Below, in pieces: positions 1 through 6,524 of a DNA stretch of 7,579 nt (positions are counted from its first letter, which is position 1; each line of letters starts with the position of its first letter). Origin of the DNA: Clostridia bacterium (GTDB taxonomy: Bacteria; Bacillota; Clostridia; Christensenellales; Borkfalkiaceae); the NCBI GenBank assembly GCA_029063275.1, contig JAIDOO010000115.1, forward strand, positions 1-7,579, given 5' to 3'. The position numbers and the translations under genes are program-made. The notes beneath the pieces are model-generated. The model saw only the letters and a program-made list of their open reading frames with translations. It had not been told where the DNA came from and did not search any database.

Positions 1-1
1 A

Positions 2-1747
2 TACACCTGCGGTGATTTATTTAATCAACCCGCATTGATTTCTGCGTGCGAAAATGCGGTAATGCAAATTTGTAAAGCCGTTGCGGGGATTAAAACGCTC
101 GTGTTTATCGGTGCGCCGATATCTTTTGGCGGCAAGCTTTATAATTGCGCCGTCGCAATATCGGACGGTAAAATTTTGGGTATAGTGCCCAAGACCAATC
201 TTCCCAACTACGGTGAATTCTACGAAAAAAGGCATTTTTCACCGTCTTTGACTGAAAACGTTTTTATGCGGTATGCAAATCAAAGCGTTTGCTTTGGAAA
301 GAATATCGTATTCAAAGCCGCAAATTGCGATAATTTTACCGTTGCCGCAGAAATATGCGAGGATTTATGGACGGCTCAATCGCCGTCGGTTTGCCACGTT
401 CAGGCGGGTGCGAATATCATCGTCAATCTGTCTTGCAGTGATGAAACGGTTGGTAAGGCAGAGTACAGGCGCAATTTGGTAAAAATGCAGTCGGCAAAGC
501 TTGTCTGCGGATATGTTTATTGCGATGCAGGCGAGGGCGAAAGCTCTACCGATATGACCTTTGCGGGACACAATTTAATTGCCGAAAACGGCGTTGTTCT
601 CGCCGAAAGCAAGCTGTTTGATAACGGTTTGATTTACAGTGAAATTGACGTGGATACGATTGTTGCCGAACGCAGAAGAATGGGCGCTATCGGTGCTGAT
701 AAGTGCGGAAATTACAACTTAATCGAGTTTGAAACCGCTTTGCAGGAAGGCAAGCTTACGCGCGAATTTTCACAAACTCCGTTCGTTCCCAATGACGGAT
801 TGATTGAGAGAAGCGAGCTGATACTCACAATCCAGCAAAAGGGACTTGAAAAGAGATTAAGGCATACTAATTCAAAGACAGTATTAATAGGTATTTCAGG
901 CGGGCTTGATTCTGCGCTTGCATTGCTTGTCGCGTGCAGAGCGTTTAATTCTTTAAGTAAAGACAGAAAAGATATAATAGCCGTTACTATGCCCGGTTTT
1001 GGCACAACCGATAAAACAAAAGATAATTCATTAAAATTAATTGAAGCGCTGGGCGCAACAGCAAAGACTATTCCCATAAAGGAAAGTGTTGAAAAACATT
1101 TTTACGATATAGGACACGACACAGAAAACCGTAACGTAACATACGAAAACGCGCAAGCGCGTATGCGTACTATGGTGCTTATGGACTTGGCAAACGACTT
1201 GAACGGCATAGTGCTTGGCACGGGTGATTTAAGCGAGTTTGCTTTGGGCTGGGCGACTTACGCAGGCGATCACATTTCAATGTATGGCGTAAACTGCTCG
1301 GTGCCCAAAACGCTTGTTAAACACCTTATTCGTTATGAAGCCGAAAAGCTCGGCGGACAGGTTGAAAAGGTTCTTAAAAGCATACTTGATACCGAAATAA
1401 GTCCCGAGCTTTTGCCACCCGATAAAAACGGAAATATTGCGCAAAAGACCGAGGATATAGTAGGTCCGTATATTTTGCACGACTTTTTCCTGTATTACGC
1501 GGTGCGTTGGGCTTATGAACCCGAAAAGTTGCAGTATATAGCAAACAAGACTTTCAAGGGTATGTTTGACGAAAAGACAATAAGTAAATGGCTGAAAAGC
1601 TTTTACAAAAGATTTTTTATGCACCAGTTCAAGCGTTCGTGTATTCCCGACGGGGTCAAAGTCGGCTCGGTTTCTCTTTCGCCGCGCGGCGACTGGCGAA
1701 TGCCGTCAGACGCGGTTTCAAAAGTCTGGCTCGACAGATTAAAATAG
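2..1747 (+). CDS. nadE: Glutamine-dependent NAD+ synthetase, 5' end missing
   Basis: Catalyses the last step of NAD+ synthesis: ATP-dependent amidation of nicotinate adenine dinucleotide, using ammonia released from glutamine by its N-terminal nitrilase-type domain; cytosolic. The frame is open to the window edge and starts in YTCGDLF, a conserved stretch of this family, so no start lies in the window. 581 residues are visible; an N-terminal part of perhaps 50-60 residues, including the nitrilase glutamate, is upstream. Seen: the nitrilase lysine in VPKTNLPNYGEFYEKR (Lys codon 191-193), the nucleophilic cysteine in AAEICEDLW (codon 356-358), the synthetase ATP-pyrophosphatase loop GISGGLDSA (890-916), then GTGDLSEFALGWATY, and the C-terminal SPRGDWRMPSDA. 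All expected motifs are intact. It is followed after 9 bases by an acetyltransferase gene, probably in the same transcript. Identification is very secure. Confidence 0.96.
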   Translation, partial: YTCGDLFNQPALISACENAVMQICKAVAGIKTLVFIGAPISFGGKLYNCAVAISDGKILGIVPKTNLPNYGEFYEKRHFSPSLTENVFMRYANQSVCFGKNIVFKAANCDNFTVAAEICEDLWTAQSPSVCHVQAGANIIVNLSCSDETVGKAEYRRNLVKMQSAKLVCGYVYCDAGEGESSTDMTFAGHNLIAENGVVLAESKLFDNGLIYSEIDVDTIVAERRRMGAIGADKCGNYNLIEFETALQEGKLTREFSQTPFVPNDGLIERSELILTIQQKGLEKRLRHTNSKTVLIGISGGLDSALALLVACRAFNSLSKDRKDIIAVTMPGFGTTDKTKDNSLKLIEALGATAKTIPIKESVEKHFYDIGHDTENRNVTYENAQARMRTMVLMDLANDLNGIVLGTGDLSEFALGWATYAGDHISMYGVNCSVPKTLVKHLIRYEAEKLGGQVEKVLKSILDTEISPELLPPDKNGNIAQKTEDIVGPYILHDFFLYYAVRWAYEPEKLQYIANKTFKGMFDEKTISKWLKSFYKRFFMHQFKRSCIPDGVKVGSVSLSPRGDWRMPSDAVSKVWLDRLK

Positions 1748-1750
1748 AGG
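1746..1750 (+). promoter_or_regulatory. Ribosome binding site overlapping the nadE stop codon
   Basis: The nadE stop TAG runs into AGAGG, giving TAGAGG, with 6 bases before the TTG at 1757. This placement supports the TTG as start of the acetyltransferase and suggests translational coupling to nadE, since a ribosome terminating on nadE sits on the binding site. Confidence 0.65.
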
Positions 1751-1756
1751 TTTAAA

Positions 1757-2404
1757 TTGAAAGACGGAGTAATACCTGATCCCCAAAAGATATTTCCGGT
1801 TCGCGGTTGCGATACCGTTACTTATGTAAAGCCGACAATTTCCAATCCTAATATTATAGTCGGCGATTTTACTTATTTCAGCGATAAGGATTTTGAAAAG
1901 CACATTACACATCATTACGACTTCAACGGCGATAAACTGATTATAGGAAAGTTTTGCCAGATTGCCGCAGGAGTTAATTTTGTTATGAACGGCGCAAACC
2001 ATCAGATGAACGCCGTGTCCACTTTCCCTTTTTACATTTTCGAGGGGTGGGACCAGAATTTGCCGTCTATTTCTGAATTACCGTTAAAAGGCGATACCGT
2101 TATAGGTAACGACGTTTGGATAGGACAAAACGTAACGGTTCTGCCCGGCGTTAATATCGGGGACGGTGCAATTGTCGGTTTGAATAGCGTCGTAGCCGGC
2201 GATGTTCCGCCTTATACGGTTGTTGCGGGAAATCCTGCAAAGATTATCAGAAAAAGGTTTGACGACGAATTAATCGGGCTTTTGCGGGAATTTAAATGGT
2301 GGGATATGAGCGTTGAAAAAATAAACGGCTTAATTCCTATATTGACTTGTAGCGACCTTGAAAAGGTGAAAAAGTTTTTAATAAAAGAATTGCGAAACAG
2401 ATAA
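1757..2404 (+). CDS. Vat-like xenobiotic (streptogramin A) O-acetyltransferase
   Basis: 215-residue left-handed beta-helix acetyltransferase of the xenobiotic acyltransferase family, which uses acetyl-CoA to acetylate hydroxyl groups of antibiotics such as virginiamycin M (Vat) or chloramphenicol (CatB type). The whole chain follows the Vat layout: PDPQKIFPVRG near the N-terminus, KPTISNPNIIVGDFTY, GDKLIIGKFCQIA, NGANHQMN with the histidine at residue 82 (the position of the catalytic histidine in VatD), LPLKGDTVIGNDVWIG, hexapeptide repeats to about residue 160 ending AGNPAKIIRKRF, and a C-terminal helical tail with KWWDM. Length matches VatA/VatD (about 210-220). Start is TTG, chosen because AGAGG lies 6 bases upstream. 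It sits 9 bases behind nadE and before a terminator, so it is probably second in that operon. Family membership is secure; whether the natural substrate is a streptogramin or another acceptor cannot be told from sequence. Confidence 0.88.
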   Translation: MKDGVIPDPQKIFPVRGCDTVTYVKPTISNPNIIVGDFTYFSDKDFEKHITHHYDFNGDKLIIGKFCQIAAGVNFVMNGANHQMNAVSTFPFYIFEGWDQNLPSISELPLKGDTVIGNDVWIGQNVTVLPGVNIGDGAIVGLNSVVAGDVPPYTVVAGNPAKIIRKRFDDELIGLLREFKWWDMSVEKINGLIPILTCSDLEKVKKFLIKELRNR

Positions 2405-2410
2405 AAACCA

Positions 2411-2457
2411 TAGCGCGCTAATCTTTCAGACCGAAGATAGCGCGTTATTTATTATTC
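2411..2457 (+). terminator. Rho-independent terminator of the nadE-acetyltransferase operon
   Basis: Arms TAGCGCGCTA (2411-2420) and TAGCGCGTTA (2438-2447) pair over 10 positions with one G-U, continued after a bulged A by TCTT (2422-2425) with AAGA (2434-2437). The loop is 8 bases. TTTATTATT follows. It starts 6 bases after the acetyltransferase stop. The T-tract is interrupted, so efficiency is uncertain. Confidence 0.75.
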
Positions 2458-2489
2458 AAAATATTATGTAAAGTATTCATTCTATTAAA

Positions 2490-2518
2490 TTGACATTTCA
2501 ATCTGTCTGTTGTACAAT
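2490..2518 (+). promoter_or_regulatory. Sigma-A type promoter of rny
   Basis: A perfect -35 TTGACA (2490-2495), a 17-base spacer and a -10 TACAAT (2513-2518), one mismatch from consensus. Transcription should start near 2525, giving a leader of about 60 bases before the rny ATG. It lies downstream of the preceding terminator, so rny has its own transcript. Confidence 0.85.
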
Positions 2519-2573
2519 ATATAAGGATATAAACTGACCCGAAAGGGGTATGTATATATTTAACATTAACATC

Positions 2574-2579
2574 AGGAGG
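2574..2579 (+). promoter_or_regulatory. Ribosome binding site of rny
   Basis: Full AGGAGG, 5 bases before the ATG at 2585. This is the strongest binding site in the window and fixes the rny start. Confidence 0.9.
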
Positions 2580-2584
2580 CATTA

Positions 2585-4198
2585 ATGAACGCAAATTTAT
2601 TAAGCAGCCTGTTTCTTGCAAATACTGCGCTTATCGGAGTAGCCGTAGGGCTTTCGGTCGGTATCGTGGTTGCGCTGGGTATTGGACTTTTCGTCGGAAT
2701 TCTTATCAATAGAAAGCAGACGGAAAAGAGATTGGGTGAAGTTCAGAAAAGAACTAAAAAAATGATTGACGACGCTTCACTTGAATGTAAGGCCTTGAAA
2801 AAGGAAGCAATATTAGAAGCAAAGGAACAGGAGCTGCAACTCAGAAACGAATTCGAACGTGAGAGCAGAGAAAAGAAAGCCGAACTGCAAAAGCAAGAAC
2901 AGCGTCTTTTGCAAAAAGAAGATTCTATAGACAAAAAGGAAGAAGCTCTTACCAAAAAGAATGAAGAACTTGACAGGCAGTTGAAAGAGCTTGCCAATAA
3001 AGAACTCGAAGTAAAAAAGACGCAGGACAAAATCAATCACCAGCACGAGCTTATGGTGCAGGAGCTTGAAAAAGTTGCACAGCTCACAAAGGAAGAGGCA
3101 AAGCAAATCCTTGCTAACGAGATTTTGGACGAAACCCGCCACGATGTTGCACTGCAAGTGAGAAATATCGAGCAGACTGCAAAAGAAGAGGCAAGCAACG
3201 AAGCAAAGAAAATTATTTCCCTCGCTATACAGCGTTGTGCCGCAGATCACGCGTCGGAAATTACTGTATCGGTCGTACCTCTTCCCAGCGACGATATGAA
3301 AGCAAGACTTATCGGCAGAGAGGGAAGAAATATCCGTGCAATTGAAAATGCAACGGGCATCGAGCTGATTATCGACGACACGCCCGAGGTTGTAATTTTG
3401 TCGGGCTTTGACCCTGTAAGACGCGAAATTGCAAGGCTTTCACTTGAAAGACTTATAGCGGACGGCAGAATTCATCCCGCGAGAATCGAGGAAACGGTAG
3501 AAAAGGTCAAAAAGGAAATGGACGCCGAAATCAAAGCCGCCGGCGAAAGCGCTATGTTCGACGTCGGAATTTTTGGACTGCATCCCGAAATTATCAAACT
3601 TATCGGCAGACTTAAATACAGGACAAGCTACGGTCAGAACGTTTATAAGCATTCAATCGAAGTTGCACAGCTTGCGGGACTTATGGCTTCCGAGCTCGGA
3701 ATGGACGTTACATTGGCAAAGCGTGCGGGACTTTTGCACGACATAGGCAAAGCCGTTGACCACGAGCAGGAAGGTACCCATATTCAGATTGGCGCCGACC
3801 TTGCCAAGAAGTACAGAGAGAGCAACAACGTAATTAACGCGATTGCCGCACATCACGGCGACGTTGAGCCCAAGACGATTGAAGCGGTGCTTGTCGCCGC
3901 CGCAGACGCAATTTCGGGCGCAAGACCAGGTGCAAGAAGGGAAACCGGCACCAACTACGTTAAGCGTCTTGAAAAGCTTGAAGCGATTGCAAGCGAATTT
4001 AAGGGCGTTGATAAGTGCTATGCTATCCAAGCGGGAAGAGAAGTGCGTGTAATTGTCAAGCCCGAACAGATTGACGACGCGCAGACAATGTTCCTTGCAA
4101 AGGATATTGCAAAGAAAATCGAAAAAGAACTCGAATATCCCGGTCAGATTAAAGTTAACGTAATCAGGGAATTCAGAGCAAGCGAATTTGCAAAGTAA
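2585..4198 (+). CDS. rny: Ribonuclease Y
   Basis: Membrane-anchored endoribonuclease that starts mRNA decay and processing in many Bacillota. The 537 residues compare with about 520 in B. subtilis. Order of domains: one N-terminal membrane helix (about residues 14-41, rich in G, V, L, I, then NRK), a long charged coiled coil (about 44-225) with repeated K/E/Q runs, a KH RNA-binding domain with GREGRN at 244-249 and [16 protein letters not shown], and an HD metal-dependent phosphohydrolase domain with [24 protein letters not shown] (His385-Asp386) and AAHHGDVEP. The chain ends [14 protein letters not shown], close to the usual family ending. All metal-ligand motifs are present. Transcribed alone from the promoter at 2490-2518; paired stem-loops follow. 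The N-terminal stretch before the helix is slightly longer than in B. subtilis. No sign of transfer or damage. Confidence 0.97.
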   Translation: MNANLLSSLFLANTALIGVAVGLSVGIVVALGIGLFVGILINRKQTEKRLGEVQKRTKKMIDDASLECKALKKEAILEAKEQELQLRNEFERESREKKAELQKQEQRLLQKEDSIDKKEEALTKKNEELDRQLKELANKELEVKKTQDKINHQHELMVQELEKVAQLTKEEAKQILANEILDETRHDVALQVRNIEQTAKEEASNEAKKIISLAIQRCAADHASEITVSVVPLPSDDMKARLIGREGRNIRAIENATGIELIIDDTPEVVILSGFDPVRREIARLSLERLIADGRIHPARIEETVEKVKKEMDAEIKAAGESAMFDVGIFGLHPEIIKLIGRLKYRTSYGQNVYKHSIEVAQLAGLMASELGMDVTLAKRAGLLHDIGKAVDHEQEGTHIQIGADLAKKYRESNNVINAIAAHHGDVEPKTIEAVLVAAADAISGARPGARRETGTNYVKRLEKLEAIASEFKGVDKCYAIQAGREVRVIVKPEQIDDAQTMFLAKDIAKKIEKELEYPGQIKVNVIREFRASEFAK

Positions 4199-4202
4199 TT
4201 AA

Positions 4203-4234
4203 AATAAATCCCCTGCATTAGCAGGGGATTTATT
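4203..4234. terminator. Perfect stem-loop after rny, probably bidirectional
   Basis: A 14-bp perfect stem (4203-4216 with 4221-4234) has loop ATTA and a CCCCTGC/GCAGGGG core flanked by A-runs on one side and T-rich sequence on the other (GGGGATTTATTATT). It begins 5 bases after the rny stop. The A/T-rich flanks on both sides would let it act on either strand. Confidence 0.85.
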
Positions 4235-4237
4235 ATT

Positions 4238-4270
4238 AAAGCCGCCGTCCGAAAAAAGGACGGCGGCTTT
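4238..4270. terminator. Second perfect stem-loop, between convergent genes
   Basis: A 13-bp perfect stem, AAAGCCGCCGTCC (4238-4250) with its complement (4258-4270), has loop GAAAAAA. It ends 4 bases from the stop of the minus-strand flavodoxin gene, so it is the likely terminator for that operon. On the plus strand it would back up the rny terminator. Read from the minus strand the stem is followed by TTTAATAATAAA, a weak T-tract. Confidence 0.85.
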
Positions 4271-4274
4271 GTAA

Positions 4275-4739
4275 TTATTTGCTTTGATTGTATTTTTGAA
4301 TTACGTTCATTATAAAGTTCTGTGCGTTGTCAAAGTCATTGATGTCGGGGTGGGTTTTGTTCAGACCTCCGCAAATGGCGAAGAGAAAAAACTTATCAAA
4401 ACCAAGACAGCCGAACGAATCAAGCACAATTTTATTTTTACTTTCCAATAGCTTTATAATATGCTTATTGTTCTTTTCAAAGCTTTTGGAACCGCTTGTG
4501 GAAAATGCAAAACAGTATGACTTATTGTTGTCTGAATTTTTAATGAAATTTAACAGCTCTTTATCGTGCTTTCCGTAGTAAATGCCACTACCGTATCCAA
4601 CGATATCGTATTCTTTAAGATTATACAACTTAGCATTTTCAAGGGTAGTAACAGTAACGGGCGCAACCTCTGACATAGCTTCGGCTACTTTTAAAGTGTT
4701 GTCGTTGTGTTTGGACTTTACAATAATTAAAATTTTCAT
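4275..4739 (-). CDS. Flavodoxin family protein
   Basis: 154-residue single-domain flavodoxin-like protein, expected to bind FMN and carry electrons in the cytosol. Seen: MKILIIVKSKHNDNT as first strand and phosphate loop, EYDIVGYGSGIYYGKHDKE (residues 43-61) as the next strand and isoalloxazine-side loop, SYCFAFSTSGSKSF as the following strand, then CLGFDKFFLF and GGLNKTHPDINDFDNAQNF, which match the C-terminal part of small flavodoxin-family proteins of gut anaerobes. The phosphate loop has Asp13 where Gly is usual (compare HHGNT with HNDNT). The ATG lies one base after the stop of the upstream membrane regulator gene (TAATATG) and has no clear Shine-Dalgarno sequence, so it is probably translated by coupling. 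The partner is unknown; regulator and flavodoxin may act together, but this is inferred from arrangement only. Confidence 0.85.
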   Translation of the reverse strand: MKILIIVKSKHNDNTLKVAEAMSEVAPVTVTTLENAKLYNLKEYDIVGYGSGIYYGKHDKELLNFIKNSDNNKSYCFAFSTSGSKSFEKNNKHIIKLLESKNKIVLDSFGCLGFDKFFLFAICGGLNKTHPDINDFDNAQNFIMNVIQKYNQSK

Positions 4740-4740
4740 A

Positions 4741-6408
4741 TTATTTGCTCAAAGCGTAGAAGCACAGACCGAACAGCGGAATATTCAAAGCGACTACGCA
4801 GGGAATAACCAATTTTGCAAAAATGTTCCCCGCCGATGCAAAGTTAATTCCCGTAAGCAATGATACTAAAAAGATAATAAAAATTATTATTACGGTAACG
4901 ACTATGCAAGCCGACATATAAAGCGCGGAGGTTGGCTTTCTTGAATTTTTGCCGAGGTCCGTATAGTACAAAACGCCGAAAATCAAAAGCTGAGCGCAGG
5001 CAATTGCAAAGATTGTAAAGGGATAAGCTAAATGTATGCCAAGCTCGTTTTTGAACAACAGGCAGATTGTAAACTCTAAAAGCAAAACTATCGTTATTAT
5101 AAGCGAGCTTTTAAGCAACGCGCTTCCGCGGTTGTAGCTCTTTTTACGCGAGCTTGAAATCACGAAGTCGGAAGAATTTATTTTAAGACCGTCGCTCGCC
5201 GCTTTGGCTTCAAGATCTTCCGATTTATTTGTGGGAACAACGCGCTTACTATAGGTCTGTTCCTGTGGAGGACGCTTAACCGTTTTAACATAAAGCTTGT
5301 TTATAAGGTTGCGGTAATCGCGCTCGGTTTCAGGTTTGTTGTTATATATCAGTTTGTCCGTATCAATCTCTTCGGCTATAGGAACGGGCTCAACCTCACG
5401 GGGCGGCTCTTTTACGGGTTCGGAAATTAATCTCAGATAGTTTTCGTGGACCCTTCTGCGCTGTTCCGCATCCATAGGTGGAATTTCTTCATGCTTAGGT
5501 TGCTCGAATTTTTCTTCCTCTGCAACTAAAGTTTGTTGCACCACAGGAGCAATAGGTTCGGGTTGAACGGGAGCGGGTTCCGGAGTTTCGTGTTGTTCTA
5601 TAACCGCTTCGTTTATTTGGTCGGGAGCCGTTACGGGAGGATGGGAGGGGACTGCTTCGTAATAAACTACTTCGTCCTTAACCGCCACGATTTCGGAATC
5701 GATTTTAACTTCGGGAAGTTCTTCCCTGATTTCATTCTCTTCGCTTTTGACGGTATCGTCTTCCTTTTTATCTGTTCCGTCGTCTTTAACGACAACTACC
5801 TCGTGAATGATTTTTATATCGTGTAAGCCTTCGCCGGGCTGTTTCTCTTCGTGCTTTTCTTCAAACGTATCAAATTTGTATTTGTCTTCGTCCTCAAATT
5901 TTTCATCCTCGGATTTTAAAACGGGCACGCGGGAAGTCGACTTTTTCAAAATATGAAAATCAACGGGCGTGGGAGCAGGCTGTGAAAAATCAAAAGAGCG
6001 GTCTGAAATGAGGTTGTCGATAACCGTTCTCGAATATTCCCATTCGGCTTGGTTGCGTTCGGTAATTTCTCTGCCGCTATCGGTCAACGTGTAATATTTT
6101 CTTCTGCCGCCAAGCGATACTTCGTCCGTCTTCCAGTATGCGGTAATATAACCCTGATTTTCAAGCCTTTTAAGCGCGCTGTAAAGCGTGGGCTGTTTTA
6201 AGGTATATTGACCGTGGCTTTTGCTTTCGATCTCTTCTATTATTTCATATCCGTATTTGTCGCGTTCGTATAACGTGCGGAGAATAATAGTATTTATGTG
6301 TCCCCTGATTAAATCCGCGCTAATGGCGTTTTTATTGTTCGCGGGAGAGGAGTTGTCTTTGTCAGATTCATCTGAATAGTCGGATAAAAATTTATTTTCC
6401 TCGTCCAT
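4741..6408 (-). CDS. Membrane-anchored PadR-type transcription regulator
   Basis: 555 residues, against roughly 100-180 for ordinary PadR proteins. Residues about 30-136 form a PadR winged-helix domain: IRGHINTIILRTLYERDKYG, the recognition-helix region KQPTLYSALKRLENQGYI (71-88) and the wing SLGGRRKYYTLTDSGRE (98-114). Residues about 140-420 are a low-complexity linker rich in E, D, K, P and V, probably disordered. Four hydrophobic segments follow (about 433-452, 461-482, 497-518, 529-552), preceded by basic RKKSYNR, so both ends should be cytoplasmic. All five cysteines (449, 471, 501, 537, 549) fall in the membrane part. Start: ATG at 6408 with GGAGG 7 bases upstream; two in-frame upstream ATGs lie upstream of the predicted transcription start. 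PadR proteins are usually ligand-responsive repressors; signal and targets here are unknown. The flavodoxin gene follows after 1 base. The fold of the DNA-binding domain is secure, the function is not. Confidence 0.85.
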   Translation of the reverse strand: MDEENKFLSDYSDESDKDNSSPANNKNAISADLIRGHINTIILRTLYERDKYGYEIIEEIESKSHGQYTLKQPTLYSALKRLENQGYITAYWKTDEVSLGGRRKYYTLTDSGREITERNQAEWEYSRTVIDNLISDRSFDFSQPAPTPVDFHILKKSTSRVPVLKSEDEKFEDEDKYKFDTFEEKHEEKQPGEGLHDIKIIHEVVVVKDDGTDKKEDDTVKSEENEIREELPEVKIDSEIVAVKDEVVYYEAVPSHPPVTAPDQINEAVIEQHETPEPAPVQPEPIAPVVQQTLVAEEEKFEQPKHEEIPPMDAEQRRRVHENYLRLISEPVKEPPREVEPVPIAEEIDTDKLIYNNKPETERDYRNLINKLYVKTVKRPPQEQTYSKRVVPTNKSEDLEAKAASDGLKINSSDFVISSSRKKSYNRGSALLKSSLIITIVLLLEFTICLLFKNELGIHLAYPFTIFAIACAQLLIFGVLYYTDLGKNSRKPTSALYMSACIVVTVIIIFIIFLVSLLTGINFASAGNIFAKLVIPCVVALNIPLFGLCFYALSK

Positions 6409-6415
6409 AGTATTG

Positions 6416-6420
6416 CCTCC
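6416..6420 (-). promoter_or_regulatory. Ribosome binding site of the PadR-type regulator
   Basis: GGAGG on the minus strand, 7 bases before the ATG at 6408. It decides the start in favour of MDEENKF over two upstream in-frame ATGs (at 6501 and 6444) that have no comparable site. Confidence 0.88.
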
Positions 6421-6434
6421 GTATTCTTTAACTA

Positions 6435-6464
6435 ATTTTATCATATTTCGACATATTCTGTCAA
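6435..6464 (-). promoter_or_regulatory. Promoter of the PadR-type regulator-flavodoxin operon
   Basis: On the minus strand: -35 TTGACA (6464-6459, perfect), an 18-base spacer, and -10 TAAAAT (6440-6435) preceded by TGA, an extended -10. Transcription should start near 6428, leaving a leader of about 20 bases. The spacer holds a near-palindrome, listed separately. Confidence 0.82.
6443..6456. promoter_or_regulatory. Candidate operator: near-palindrome within the regulator promoter
   Basis: ATATTTCGACATAT matches its own reverse complement at 12 of 14 positions, centred on CG, and lies wholly between the -35 and -10 elements of the PadR-type gene. A repressor bound there would block RNA polymerase. 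PadR proteins often bind A/T-rich inverted repeats and control their own genes, so self-repression is a reasonable inference. With A/T-rich sequence, chance symmetry cannot be excluded. Confidence 0.5.
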
Positions 6465-6524
6465 CGTTTTGGACAAGAATAAACAGTACTATGCCACACA
6501 TAAACGGCGTTTTTACTCAAAATA

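Noticed and set aside
35..37. TTG at 35 as the start of nadE
   Set aside because: The frame is open to the window edge and the residues before it (YTCGDLF) are conserved family sequence, so the gene starts upstream of the window.
712..1624. Antisense frames of 121 and 115 residues inside nadE
   Set aside because: Fully covered by clear nadE coding sequence with conserved motifs; no ribosome binding site or recognisable protein.
1757..2404. Recent horizontal transfer of the acetyltransferase gene
   Set aside because: Codon style looks like its neighbours by eye, it is tightly coupled to nadE, and no insertion sequence, repeat or attachment site flanks it.
2743..3250. Two antisense open frames (97 and 145 residues) inside rny
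   Set aside because: They are opposite the coiled-coil coding region; their S/F/C/L-rich content is the reverse complement of K/E/Q codons, and no start signal or family resemblance was seen.
5533..5826. Plus-strand frame of 97 residues opposite the regulator linker
   Set aside because: Its repetitive F/V/N/D composition mirrors the low-complexity linker on the other strand; it has no start signal.
6409..6501. A 31-residue N-terminal extension of the PadR-type regulator from an ATG at 6501 (or at 6444)
   Set aside because: Both ATGs lie upstream of the predicted transcription start near 6428 and lack a ribosome binding site, while the ATG at 6408 has GGAGG at 7 bases.
6507..6517. AAACGGCGTTT as a terminator or operator in the divergent gap
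   Set aside because: Only four base pairs with a three-base loop; such short symmetry is expected by chance.
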